Below, one piece after another: positions 50,801-57,732 of a stretch of DNA of 64,000 nt. Positions within the stretch are counted from its first letter, which is position 1, and every line of letters begins with the position of its first letter. Location of the stretch: NCBI GenBank assembly GCA_902781315.1, contig CACZIT010000005.1, positions 1 to 64,000 of the forward strand, read 5' to 3'. This stretch comes from an uncultured Prevotellaceae bacterium (GTDB lineage Bacteria > Bacteroidota > Bacteroidia > Bacteroidales > Bacteroidaceae). The position numbers and the translations under genes are program-made. The notes under the pieces were generated by a model. That model did not search any database. It saw nothing but the letters and a program-made list of their open reading frames with translations, and was not told the DNA's origin.

Positions 50801-51324
50801 ACCTCGAAGCGATAGACGGCATCGTCGCGGTCGTTGTTGGGTTGCCACGTCTTCATGGAGTCGAGCGTCACGCCATTCTCGTCCTGCATGTAAATCATCG
50901 CTCCCAGCACGCCGTGCTTCGTGAACGAGTCGCGCACGTGGCCCCACAGGGCGATGGTGCGGTCGCGTTCCGGCCGGTATTTCACGATGATGTTGCCATC
51001 CCGTATCTTCACCTTCACGGGTTGTCCCTTGCAGATGAGCTCCACGGCCTCGGGCACGGATTGCACCTGCTTCTGCAGCGTCACCTGCAGGTGCTCGATG
51101 TCGTTGTGAACGAAGGTGATGTTGTAGTCGCTGGTGTAGCTGCGCAATGTGTCGAGAGCCTGGGCCAGTGAGGCCTTCTGGAAGTCGAGGGTGAGGGGAG
51201 CCCCACTCACAGAAGACCCACCCCCCAGCCCCTCCCTGTAAGGGAGGGGAGTAGATACCTTTTGAGCGTGGGAAGTTGTGGCTAAGAGTAGCAATGTATA
51301 TATAATAAGGTGTAGTCGTTTCAT
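47881..51324 (-). CDS. Outer-membrane TonB-type receptor, second module, with in-frame repeat inserts
   Basis: An 1147-residue paralogue of the receptor at 43476: signal peptide (TSHAQ), STN domain (about 45-115), carboxypeptidase-like domain, plug with DEVVVKATKVQMVYRGDTLVYNADAF and MLDALIRQMPGVELRDNGEIYVQG, and barrel. It is longer than its neighbour, mainly because at least six translated copies of the palindromic repeat family are inserted in frame: TPLPYREGLGGGS just after the signal peptide; RKPTPSPSRGEGG to LPSGGAGGG; SPLPTGEGLGVG; STPPSEEPGEV; PLPVREGSS to TPLPHREGLGGGS; and TPLLGEGTGGS. Most fall where the paralogue shows loops. The frame is open throughout, so the gene is probably functional. 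Confidence 0.87.
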   Translation of the reverse strand: MKRLHLIIYTLLLLATTSHAQKVSTPLPYREGLGGGSSVSGAPLTLDFQKASLAQALDTLRSYTSDYNITFVHNDIEHLQVTLQKQVQSVPEAVELICKGQPVKVKIRDGNIIVKYRPERDRTIALWGHVRDSFTKHGVLGAMIYMQDENGVTLDSMKTWQPNNDRDDAVYRFEVPIAQRGYRFVAVHPDYETTAIDYTLRYAARNDFFDLPHTFMKKRTLQLNGGDLDEVVVKATKVQMVYRGDTLVYNADAFNVPEGSMLDALIRQMPGVELRDNGEIYVQGRKVDFLTLNGNDFFRGKSKVMLDNLPYYTVKNIEVYEKQTEKSEWLGVADAPKDYVMDVVLKREYRKGYLANLQGGIGTNRKPTPSPSRGEGGLMSQGGSVSISNSNQTTLPSGGAGGGLLSGTPYAAKAFGQRYTDHSGINVFFNGNNINELDSPGSKGEWSTAKAQREGVADMKKGGMSLSINDKDKRWTEHMNFEISGIRQHKETRSSTEHFLPEANEYSRDVNSRHYRDFGMGGNNTFTLKKPFWFRNQLGVYYGHNTSRGLERYGRFTQDPSWIGGPVVVLDSAFRYSPELMRVLVNMRNDDNTGSETSWWAEYIPTISYKFLWGDDIDLWGTLYYGGRQQEENNHVLTEGYSSDQRDKEWQFDNKTLNWQAGVQYTIHSHSHWNYRASVGYYYHREKVANELFLSPLPTGEGLGVGLDPRNTYSYTYNSRRITPTLMVYYQRDNQKRKRSTWFSVSLPLHIERREIDFRPSMSTPPSEEPGEVSILLPTPAIRYECTYNQGLNYLLLSYNSEYFAPTMINMVNTFFDSDPLNIQLGNDQLKTSFKHRFLVNYKIGWKQHNQYLRFDGGLNIHQNQMVRGQTYDPMTGVTYHRFENVRGNWDFWSQLSFGRMLDAGKHLWFESRLGTGYDHNVGIARMLKTHPNRLSPQPLPVREGSSMPCTPQRVITPLPHREGLGGGSAVGGGSSAGGESVIAGWNLSGYAQLRYTLKKLTLSGYVRYGTSWKRYQTPLLGEGTGGSLHPVNVHYSLSGQYELPILRGSDGRGLQVATDAVLYVKRGYGDKSMDTNDFVWNASIAKSLWKNQFVLKLEGFDLLNQLCNIYTTIDTQGRVETWRNMVPSFVMLHLEWHFSRLPKNKR
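48240..48274. repeat. In-frame palindromic repeat, receptor copy f
   Basis: GACTCCCCCCAGTCCCCTC and its inverted partner GAGGGGAGTC; translated as TPLLGEGTGGS within the barrel. Confidence 0.65.
48398..48541. mobile_element. In-frame 144-bp palindromic element, receptor copy e
   Basis: Ends GAAGACCCACCCC and its complement GGGGTGGGTCTTC; inside are nested copies of CAGCCCCTCCCTGTGAGGG and its inverse around a middle containing GCATACTACTCCCC. The length, by these ends, is 48 codons. Confidence 0.7.
49006..49037. repeat. In-frame palindromic repeat, receptor copy d
   Basis: CCTCCCCCGGCTCCTCC followed by GAAGGAGGAGTGG; a variant form, translated as STPPSEEPGEV. Confidence 0.5.
49204..49242. 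repeat. In-frame palindromic repeat, receptor copy c
   Basis: GCCCCACCCCTAGCCCCTCC then CCAGTAGGGAGGGGTGA; translated as SPLPTGEGLGVGL. Confidence 0.65.
50113..50229. mobile_element. In-frame 117-bp element, receptor copy b
   Basis: The reverse complement matches the intergenic element 17534-17649 in ends, arms and middle (AGCCAAGGAGGTAGCG, TTCTAT, AATAGTAATCA). It lies in the receptor gene and adds 39 codons, including LMSQGGSVSISNSNQTT from the middle part, with no stop. Confidence 0.7.
51212..51253. repeat. In-frame palindromic repeat, receptor copy a
   Basis: GAAGACCCACCCCCCAGCCC to GGGAGGGGAGTA, 42 bases; translated as STPLPYREGLGGGS, directly after the signal-peptidase site. Confidence 0.65.
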
Positions 51325-51356
51325 TACGTAATTTTATTTGTTGGTGTTGTGTATTT

Positions 51357-51905
51357 TTATTTGTTACTGACGAAGATGGTGTCGCCCTCTGTGATGAGGC
51401 GCAGGCCGTCGAGTTCGTTCAGGAGTTCGAGGAAGGCAGCGAGCGGCTGGCGTTGGTTCCAAGTGGTGGAGATGCGCAGGCTGCGAGGCTGCGCGTCACG
51501 ATAAACCACCGTACAGCCATAGTAGGGAGCCACATTGCTGAGCAGGCTGTCGAGGCGGATGTTGGTGAAAGCCTCTCCCCGCCCCTCCCCAATGGGAGAG
51601 GGTGACCGTTGAACGAGTGTATTGCCGGAACTCCGAGCCTCTTGCACCCCTGAACTTCTACTGAAAAGGACTGCCGCCAGAGCGATGCCACTGACGAGAA
51701 CGATGCCGAGGAATATGGCGGCAGCCTTCCGGAACCACCGGGGCTGGCGTCCCTTTTCTGTGGAGGGCTGGCAAACGGTTGCCGTCCCTTCTCGCGACTG
51801 CTGTAACCGCTCGGCCAGTCGGTCGGCAAAGTCGACCGATAATTGGTGCTCTTCGGGCTCATGGCGGCGCAGAGCCTCACGCAAGTCGTTATTCTTCTGT
51901 TTCAT
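51357..51905 (-). CDS. Minimal FecR/DUF4974-type anti-sigma factor, second module
   Basis: A 182-residue counterpart of the protein at 46580: cytoplasmic helical part, one membrane helix (AAAIFLGIVLVSGIALAAVLF, about 62-82), and a DUF4974 domain at the C-terminus (LDSLLSNVAPYYGCTVVYR to LITEGDTIFVSNK). The FecR beta domain is again missing. A short linker, RSPSPIGEGRGEAF, is a translated repeat copy (DNA 51571-51606). Its start overlaps the sigma stop (ATGA, 51902-51905), so sigma and anti-sigma are made together. Confidence 0.85.
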   Translation of the reverse strand: MKQKNNDLREALRRHEPEEHQLSVDFADRLAERLQQSREGTATVCQPSTEKGRQPRWFRKAAAIFLGIVLVSGIALAAVLFSRSSGVQEARSSGNTLVQRSPSPIGEGRGEAFTNIRLDSLLSNVAPYYGCTVVYRDAQPRSLRISTTWNQRQPLAAFLELLNELDGLRLITEGDTIFVSNK

Positions 51906-52465
51906 CGTTGTTCGGTTTTTAAGATGAGATTGTAGAGTTTCTTTCTGATTCGGTAGAGGCGGCTGGCCAGTGCCGACGCATCGCTCTCGGTGATGGCCGC
52001 AATTTCGTCGAGTGACAGCTCTTCGGTGTAGCGCATGCTGAGCAGGGCCCGCTCTTCGGCACTGAGCAGCGACAGGGCTTGCACGAGTGCCTCAACCCGC
52101 GACGGCCGCCCACTGGAGAAGGCTTCGTCGAGTTGCTCTTCCGACGGCTCCTCCTGATGCAGCTCTTCAAAGCTCAGCGTCTGATGGCGCGGATGGCTGC
52201 GCAGGTGGTTCAGCGCTGTGCGCCAGGCAATGGTGGAGAGCCATGTAGCCAATGTACCCCTGCTGCCATCGAAGGCATCGAGTCTATTCAGGGCGCGCAG
52301 CAGACTGTCCTGCACCACTTCTTCGGCCTCCGAGGGGTCGGGCAACAGCCGCGACACCAGTCGCAAGAGCCGCTGAGCATGGTCAGCCACCAGCCGACGG
52401 CAGGCCCACGTCTCGCCGCGCGAGGCGGCTTTAGCCAGTTCTATGTCGTTCTGTTTATTCACCAT
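51902..52465 (-). CDS. ECF sigma factor, second module
   Basis: A 187-residue ECF sigma factor with region 2 (RLVADHAQRLLRLVSRLLPDPSEAEEVVQDSLLRAL), the WLSTIAWRTALNHLR segment and region 4 (LSAEERALLSMRYTEELSLDEIAAITESDASALASRLYRIRKKL). It is only distantly like the first-module sigma. ATGA overlap with the anti-sigma gene. Order sigma, anti-sigma, receptor as in the first module. Confidence 0.94.
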   Translation of the reverse strand: MVNKQNDIELAKAASRGETWACRRLVADHAQRLLRLVSRLLPDPSEAEEVVQDSLLRALNRLDAFDGSRGTLATWLSTIAWRTALNHLRSHPRHQTLSFEELHQEEPSEEQLDEAFSSGRPSRVEALVQALSLLSAEERALLSMRYTEELSLDEIAAITESDASALASRLYRIRKKLYNLILKTEQR

Positions 52466-52504
52466 TTCTACCTATATCTACACTCTCTTTTCGGAAATAT
52501 GACG

Positions 52505-52512
52505 CAAATTTA
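52505..52512 (-). promoter_or_regulatory. -7 element of the second ECF module
   Basis: TAAATTTG followed by CGTC on the minus strand, about 40 bases ahead of the sigma ATG. Confidence 0.5.
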
Positions 52513-52589
52513 CGACTTTTTTGGGAGAAAGATGGTTCTCACGACTCCGAAAGATAGTCCTAATGACTCCAAAGTCATGACATGATGAA

Positions 52590-52695
52590 GTAAAACATAT
52601 TGTTTTGATCAGTAAAACAAATTGTTTTGGTCGGTAAAACAAATTGTTTTGGTCGGTAAAACAAATTGTTTTGGTCGGTAAAACATATGTTTTAC
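52590..52695. repeat. Five 22-bp palindromic units
   Basis: Units start at 52590, 52612, 52634, 52656 and 52678. Units 2-4 are identical, GTAAAACAAATTGTTTTGGT plus CG, each with the palindrome AAAACAAATTGTTTT. The first has CATATTG and the last is a full palindrome, GTAAAACATATGTTTTAC. The spacing places all dyads on one face of the helix, as operator arrays do. Confidence 0.8.
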
Positions 52696-52816
52696 TTAAT
52701 AAGAAGCATCATCTTGACTCATTGAACCATAGAGACAGAGCCATAAGAAGGTGGCTACAGAGGCACCGCCTGCAGCAGCCATCCACAGCGAGAGAGTCAC
52801 TTTTTCATCCTATTGC

Positions 52817-52847
52817 TTTGCCGATTCAAAAAAAATGACTACCTTTG
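52817..52847 (+). promoter_or_regulatory. Promoter of pheS
   Basis: TTTG (52817-52820), 19 bases, TACCTTTG (52840-52847), about 50 bases ahead of the ATG. Confidence 0.78.
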
Positions 52848-52902
52848 CAGGTTGAAGAAATCTGAAAGATTAAAATAGTATATCAGTAAATCAGTAAATA
52901 AG

Positions 52903-53940
52903 ATGATACTTGACAGAATTGAAGCACTCCTGAAGGAGGTGAGCGGACTGACGGCCAACAGCGCCGAAGACATTGAACAGCTGCGACTGAAGTACCTCAG
53001 CCGCAAGGGCGAAATCAATGCCCTGATGCAAGACTTCCGCAACGTGGCCGCCGAGGACAAGAAGACGGTGGGCATGAAAATCAACGAACTGAAGCAGATG
53101 GCCTTCGACCACATCAACGCGCTGAAGGAGCAGTTGGAATGCGGCAGCGACGATGCCGCCGACATCGACCTGACACGTACGCCCTACCCCATTCAGCTGG
53201 GCACGCGCCATCCGCTGAGCATCGTGAAAAACCAGATTATCGACATTTTCCAGCGCATGGGCTTCACACTGGCCGAAGGACCTGAGATCGACGACGACCT
53301 GCACGTGTTCACAAAGCTGAACTTCGCTGCTGACCATCCCGCCCGCGACATGCAGGACACCTTCTTCATCGAGACCAGTCCGGACGACGTGGCAAAGAAC
53401 GTTATCCTGCGCTCGCACACATCGAACGACCAGGCTCACTACATGGAGACGCACGAGCCGCCTATCCGCGTGATCTGCCCGGGACGCGTCTACCGCAACG
53501 AGGCCATCTCGGCCCGCGCCCACTGCTTCTTCCATCAGGTGGAAGGACTGTACATCGACAAGAACGTGTCGTTCACCGACCTGAAGCAGGTGCTGCTGAC
53601 GTTCGCCCGCGAGATGTTCGGCCCTGACACGAAGATTCGCATGCGTCCCAGCTACTTCCCCTTCACCGAGCCTTCGGCTGAGATGGACGTGAGCTGCACC
53701 ATCTGCGGTGGTAAGGGCTGCAGCCTCTGCAAAGGCGAGGGCTGGCTGGAAATCCTTGGCTGCGGCATGGTGGACCCCAACGTGCTGGAAGCCTGCGGCA
53801 TCGACAGCAAGGTGTACTCGGGCTATGCCTTCGGCATGGGCGTAGAGCGCATCACCAACCTGAAATACCGCGTTGCCGACCTGCGCATGTTCTCGGAGAA
53901 CGACACCCGCTTCCTGCGCGAGTTTGAGGCAGCTAACTAA
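52903..53940 (+). CDS. pheS: Phenylalanine--tRNA ligase alpha subunit
   Basis: A 345-residue catalytic subunit. An N-terminal coiled coil (about 1-80) is followed by the class II core: DLTRTPYPIQLGTRHPLSIV, FAEGPEIDDD-like LAEGPEIDDDLHVF, RPSYFPFTEPSAEMDV, and motif 3 SGYAFGMGVERITNLKY. The short insertion CTICGGKGCSLCKGEGWLEI has four Cys and probably binds zinc, as in several Bacteroidota PheS. It pairs with pheT, which lies 38 kb away on the other strand. Confidence 0.97.
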   Translation: MILDRIEALLKEVSGLTANSAEDIEQLRLKYLSRKGEINALMQDFRNVAAEDKKTVGMKINELKQMAFDHINALKEQLECGSDDAADIDLTRTPYPIQLGTRHPLSIVKNQIIDIFQRMGFTLAEGPEIDDDLHVFTKLNFAADHPARDMQDTFFIETSPDDVAKNVILRSHTSNDQAHYMETHEPPIRVICPGRVYRNEAISARAHCFFHQVEGLYIDKNVSFTDLKQVLLTFAREMFGPDTKIRMRPSYFPFTEPSAEMDVSCTICGGKGCSLCKGEGWLEILGCGMVDPNVLEACGIDSKVYSGYAFGMGVERITNLKYRVADLRMFSENDTRFLREFEAAN

Positions 53941-53965
53941 AAAAAAGAGCCCCCCCTGCCCCTCC

Positions 53966-54131
53966 AGACCCACCCCCGGCCCCTCCCGTAAAGGAAGGGG
54001 AGTAAAATGCTTACGAAATGACAAGATCGTTACATTCTATCGACGAAGGCATACTACTCCCCTCCCTTTACGGGAGGGGCCGGGGGTGGGTCTATCTACT
54101 CCCCTCCCTCACAGGGAGGGGCCGGGGGTGG
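53966..54131. mobile_element. Paired repeat copies providing the start of the PagL-like gene
   Basis: A pair with ends AGACCCACCCCCGGCCCCTC (53966) and GGGGGTGGGTCT (to 54093) has a non-palindromic middle in which the start codon at 54018 lies; a third copy follows at 54099-54131. The middle shares GCATACTACTCCCCTCCC with the receptor copy at 48398. Layout as at 37461. Confidence 0.7.
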
Positions 54132-55409
54132 ATCTTTTTCTTCCTTTTATTTTTCATCTCAAAACCTGCTGTTGCTCAGGAGCGCGATTCCGCAAGCCAC
54201 TGGAGCCTCAGTGCTTCGGCAAGTCCCGGACGACTCATCGTGATGGGCGAATACCAACGACGCTTTCAGAAAAACACACAGACGACTGCCTTCGCAGTGG
54301 AACTGGACTACACGCCGCAACCTGCCGACGGCAATCCCTTTGCACATGACTACAACTACCCGACGTTCGGCTTCGGACTGAAGCTGAACCTGAACGACGT
54401 GACCATGCACCGCAAGGCCAGCGACGGCTGGGGCATGGCAGAGGAAGTGGACTACGACTCGCGGCTGGGCAACATCGTGACAGCCTACAGCACGTTCAGC
54501 AGGCCTGTGCTGGTGTGGCCGCGCCACGCCACGCTTGACGAGCGGCGCGTGGAAGTGGACTACTCGCTAGGAGCCGGCATCGGCTACGCCAAACATAAAT
54601 ACAGCAAGAACAGCAACATCGACAACGAACTTATTGGCTCGCGCTTCCTCATCTACTTCACTGCGGGCACCCACGCCACGTGGCACGTATCGCCGACGTG
54701 GGCTGTGTTTGGCGGGCTGGAGTACTACCACCACAGCAACGGCGCACTGAACCGCCCTAACAAGGGTGCCAACTACTGGGGGCCGGTGGTAGGTGTGAAA
54801 TACAGGATGGCACCACGCCGCCCAACTCTGAAGCGGGAGAAGCAGGAACGCATCGGCTTTGCCCCCTATTGGTTTGCCAACATCGGAGCCAGCCTTGGGG
54901 CAAAGACGCTGAACGAGGACTGGCAGCTGACGCAATTCCACACACCGCCCGACTCGGCACGATATCGAACGGGACGTTTCCACATGTATGCCTCCTACAA
55001 CGTGCAGGCCGACGTGATGTGGCGCTATGCCCGCCGATGGGCAACGGGTGTCGGCGTCGACGTGAGCTACGGCACCTACGCCGACCGAGTGAGGGAGATT
55101 GAGGAGGAAGGAAAACTGCGCCCCGCTGCAAGCAACAAGGCCGAGAGCGTGAGCCCGTGGTCGTTGGGCTTGGCGCTGAAACACAACGTTTACTATGGAA
55201 ACCTGTCGGTAAGAATGTCGCTGGGCTGGTATCTGCTACGCCACATGGGTAGCAACGCAAAAGAAGTAGAGCAGCCCTACTACGAACGCATTGGGGTGCA
55301 CTACTCCTTTCCACAGTTGGGCGGGCTCAGCATCGGTGCCAGCGTGAAAGCCCATCTCACCAAAGCCGACCTCACCGAACTCACCATCAGCTATCCCTTT
55401 ACCTTATAA
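54018..55409 (+). CDS. Acyloxyacyl hydrolase-like barrel protein (PagL type)
   Basis: A 463-residue outer-membrane protein. Residues about 65-270 fit the lipid A 3-O-deacylase PagL group, including the catalytic segment YYHHSNGALNRPNKGAN (His near 237). The family removes an acyl chain from lipid A. The C-terminal 180 residues form a second strand-rich half ending ELTISYPFTL, so the chain is longer than a plain PagL. The only start before the signal-peptide core (FFFLLFFISKPAVAQ) is the ATG at 54018, inside a repeat pair; residues 1-41 including LPSLYGRGRGWVY and LPSLTGRGRGW are repeat-derived. Confidence 0.8.
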   Translation: MTRSLHSIDEGILLPSLYGRGRGWVYLLPSLTGRGRGWIFFFLLFFISKPAVAQERDSASHWSLSASASPGRLIVMGEYQRRFQKNTQTTAFAVELDYTPQPADGNPFAHDYNYPTFGFGLKLNLNDVTMHRKASDGWGMAEEVDYDSRLGNIVTAYSTFSRPVLVWPRHATLDERRVEVDYSLGAGIGYAKHKYSKNSNIDNELIGSRFLIYFTAGTHATWHVSPTWAVFGGLEYYHHSNGALNRPNKGANYWGPVVGVKYRMAPRRPTLKREKQERIGFAPYWFANIGASLGAKTLNEDWQLTQFHTPPDSARYRTGRFHMYASYNVQADVMWRYARRWATGVGVDVSYGTYADRVREIEEEGKLRPAASNKAESVSPWSLGLALKHNVYYGNLSVRMSLGWYLLRHMGSNAKEVEQPYYERIGVHYSFPQLGGLSIGASVKAHLTKADLTELTISYPFTL

Positions 55410-55417
55410 TATAAATA

Positions 55418-55455
55418 ATCCCCTCCTAATTGGGGGAGGGGTTAGGGATTGGGCT
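55418..55455. repeat. Palindromic repeat copy between convergent genes
   Basis: CCCCTCCTAATTGGGGGAGG followed by GGTTAGGGATTGGG, a diverged member of the family, between stops at 55409 and 55457; it may serve as terminator. Confidence 0.5.
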
Positions 55456-55456
55456 C

Positions 55457-56203
55457 CTATTCGTAATCGTCGATGACGGCATTCATGAAGTCCATCATCG
55501 GCTTAGCCACCTTGAAGATTTTCATTGACTCTGTGAGCCACTGGTCGCCCTCAAAGAATGTGTCGGGCACACTGCGCCAGCAACAGTAGTCTTTCATGCG
55601 CAGATATTCAATGTGCTCATAGTCGCGAGGGAAACCCGCAGGGCACGTCTTCAACATCGTCAGGCCAAAACCTTTTTCACTGGTCTTGGCCTTGGCAGCC
55701 TGCTGCTCGTCGTAGTCGCCTGCCAACTCGGGCCACACGCCAGCACCGGGACGGCCGAAGAAACGCAGGAACTTGGGATTCTCAACGGCCGCGAGCCACT
55801 GGTCGATGTTGCCCATAATCTCGTTTCGGCAAGAGGTGAGGATGTTGGTGGGCAGCCAGTAGCTGCCCGTTGCCAGCAGACAGTTGCCTGGTTCCAGATG
55901 GATGTAGTAGCCGCCACGCAGCGACTTCTTGCCCTTGGCACAGACATAGGCACCGAGATGCCGCTTGTAGGGCGACTTGTCAGGCGAGAAACGCGTGTCG
56001 CGATTGAAGCGATAGACGCAGTCCTTCACCTGGAGATGGGCCACTTCGTCGTCGAACTCGGCCAAACGGGTGATGGCCTGAGCGATGCCGTCGTTGAAAC
56101 TCTTGCGGCAGGCTTCATACTCGGCCTTGTTTTCCAGAAACCACTGGCGGTTGTTATTGGCGGCTATGCCGCGCAGGAAATTGAGGATTCTTGCAGCTTC
56201 CAT
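55457..56203 (-). CDS. DUF2461 family protein
   Basis: A 248-residue protein with the DUF2461 pattern: ILNFLRGIAANNNRQWFLENKAEYE, VYRFNRDTRFSPDKSPYKRHLGAYVCAKGK and GGYYIHLEPGNCLLATGSYWLP. The family is widespread and its function is unknown to me. It follows nth by 45 bases and is likely co-transcribed with it. Confidence 0.93.
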   Translation of the reverse strand: MEAARILNFLRGIAANNNRQWFLENKAEYEACRKSFNDGIAQAITRLAEFDDEVAHLQVKDCVYRFNRDTRFSPDKSPYKRHLGAYVCAKGKKSLRGGYYIHLEPGNCLLATGSYWLPTNILTSCRNEIMGNIDQWLAAVENPKFLRFFGRPGAGVWPELAGDYDEQQAAKAKTSEKGFGLTMLKTCPAGFPRDYEHIEYLRMKDYCCWRSVPDTFFEGDQWLTESMKIFKVAKPMMDFMNAVIDDYE

Positions 56204-56248
56204 GATTGTTTTTCTTTTTTCATATATATTCCAGACTCTCTAGAGTTT

Positions 56249-56881
56249 CTAGAACTTCTTAGGGCAAACAGCATCGAAGGGACACCGCTCGCAATGAGGC
56301 TTGCGACTGGTACACACGTAGCGGCCATGCAGCAGCAACCAGTGGTGGGCATTGGGCACGTCGTCGGCAGGGATGTGGCGCATGAGTTCCTGCTCCACCT
56401 TCAGCGGTGTGTTGGCCGTCTGGGGCACGAGGCCGAGGCGATGGCTCACACGAAACACGTGGGTGTCGACAGCCATGGCAGCACGGCCAAACCACACGGC
56501 CTGCATGACATTGGCCGTCTTGCGCCCCACCCCAGGCAGGCTGACGAGCTGGTCCATGTCGCTGGGCACCTCGCCCCCGAAATCGCTTACCAGCATGCGC
56601 GACATCTCGACGAGATGCTTCGCCTTCGAATTGGGATAGCTCACGCTGCTGACGTATTCAAGCACGTCTTCCGGCTCGGCCTGTGCCATCGACTGTGCAT
56701 CGGGATAGCGGGCAAAGAGGGCCGGCGTGACCTGATTGATGCGCTTGTCGGTGCACTGGGCACTGAGCAACGTGGCGCAGAGCAACTGAAAGGCCGAGCC
56801 AAACTCCAGTTCAGTTGTCACCACGGGTTGGCGCTCGCGGAAGTAATCTAAGATGTACTGATAGCGTTCTTTCTTTGTCAT
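56249..56881 (-). CDS. nth: Endonuclease III
   Basis: A 210-residue DNA glycosylase/AP lyase of base excision repair for oxidised pyrimidines. The helix-hairpin-helix is LPGVGRKTANV with the catalytic Lys121, Asp139 lies in AVDTHVFRVSHRLG, and the [4Fe-4S] cluster Cys pattern is CTSRKPHCERCPFDAVC. All key residues present. First gene of a pair with the DUF2461 gene. Confidence 0.97.
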   Translation of the reverse strand: MTKKERYQYILDYFRERQPVVTTELEFGSAFQLLCATLLSAQCTDKRINQVTPALFARYPDAQSMAQAEPEDVLEYVSSVSYPNSKAKHLVEMSRMLVSDFGGEVPSDMDQLVSLPGVGRKTANVMQAVWFGRAAMAVDTHVFRVSHRLGLVPQTANTPLKVEQELMRHIPADDVPNAHHWLLLHGRYVCTSRKPHCERCPFDAVCPKKF

Positions 56882-56911
56882 GGTCGTTACACCTTAATTA
56901 TATAGGGGGGG

Positions 56912-56960
56912 AAAAGGGTATAAAGGGGATAAAGGGTTTAAAGGGTATAAAGGGGAGTGG
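56912..56960. repeat. AAAGGG-type degenerate repeat
   Basis: AAAGGGTATAAAGGGGATAA type units with a closing GGGGAGTGG, similar to the reverse complement of 19841-19890. Upstream of nth. Confidence 0.45.
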
Positions 56961-56989
56961 AGGTGATGAAAGAGATTTATAAAAAAAAA

Positions 56990-57035
56990 GGAACAAGGAA
57001 AAGAGCCTCTGATGTTGGCTCTAGGTCCTTGTTCC
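56990..57035 (-). terminator. Terminator of the OmpH-like gene
   Basis: An outer stem GGAACAAGGA/TCCTTGTTCC (56990-56999 with 57026-57035) and an inner stem AGAGCC/GGCTCT; a long T-run follows on the minus strand. Confidence 0.85.
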
Positions 57036-57052
57036 CTGTTTTTTCAAATCAA

Positions 57053-57691
57053 TTACTTCTTGGCGGGAGCCTCGGCGGCCTTCTTGGCCTCAGCCTTTGC
57101 AGCCGGCTTCTTGTAAGCCTTGTTCAGACCTGCCACCACCTCGCTGGTGATGTCGAAAGCCTTGTCGGCATAGAGAAGGTTGTCGCCAGCCTTGCTGAGG
57201 ATGATGCTGAACTTCTTGTCCTTATTGTACTTGGCCAGGAAGTGCTGGATGCTGTCGCGCAGGGCGTTGTTATACTTGTCGGTCTCGGTCTGGAACTCAC
57301 CGCTCAGGCGCTGATTCAAGCCTTCCAGATCGGCAGCCTGCTTCTGCAGACTGGCCTGGATGCCTTCTGCCTGCTCACGCGTGTAGGCATTCTGCTGCAA
57401 CTTCTGCTGGAAGTTGGCAGCAGCCTGCTCCAGGGCGCGCTGCTTCGAGGCAAGCGTGTTCTGAATGTTCTGACCCTTCTTCTGCAGAATCTCGGTGTAG
57501 TCCTTGCAGAAGGTGTACTGCGTCATAATGGAGTCGACCTCCACATAAGCAATCTTCAGCTCGGCGGGAGCAGTCTGCTCAGATGCCTGCGACTTGTCGT
57601 CCATCTTGGGAGCTGAGTTGTCACACGATGTCATGGCTACGGTTGCCACTGCGGCAACGGCCAACGTACGGAAAATGTTCTTCTTGTTCAT
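57053..57691 (-). CDS. OmpH/Skp-like lipoprotein
   Basis: A 212-residue protein with lipobox AMTSC (Cys near 23) and an OmpH-type region: AELKIAYVEVDSIMTQY, a long coiled coil (about 65-140, SKQRALEQAAANFQQKLQQNAYTREQ), then KKFSIILSKAGDNLLYADKAFDIT. Skp/OmpH proteins are periplasmic chaperones for barrel proteins; this one is lipid-anchored. An Ala/Lys-rich C-terminal tail follows. It ends just before a strong terminator. Confidence 0.9.
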   Translation of the reverse strand: MNKKNIFRTLAVAAVATVAMTSCDNSAPKMDDKSQASEQTAPAELKIAYVEVDSIMTQYTFCKDYTEILQKKGQNIQNTLASKQRALEQAAANFQQKLQQNAYTREQAEGIQASLQKQAADLEGLNQRLSGEFQTETDKYNNALRDSIQHFLAKYNKDKKFSIILSKAGDNLLYADKAFDITSEVVAGLNKAYKKPAAKAEAKKAAEAPAKK

Positions 57692-57732
57692 TTTTTAATT
57701 TAACTTTATGTTTTTATTGTTTTGTCACCTTG

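Larger units (their letters stand above)
52466..52902. other. Divergent region between the second ECF module and pheS
   Basis: This 437-base gap holds the sigma-gene -7 element, the 22-bp palindrome array and the pheS promoter, each listed separately. A small hairpin ATGACT/AGTCAT lies near 52563-52578. Between 52700 and 52800 I see nothing. Confidence 0.6.

Noticed and set aside
52891-54024. A 377-codon open frame opposite pheS
   Set aside because: Antisense to conserved pheS with no recognisable domain; shadow of biased codon use.
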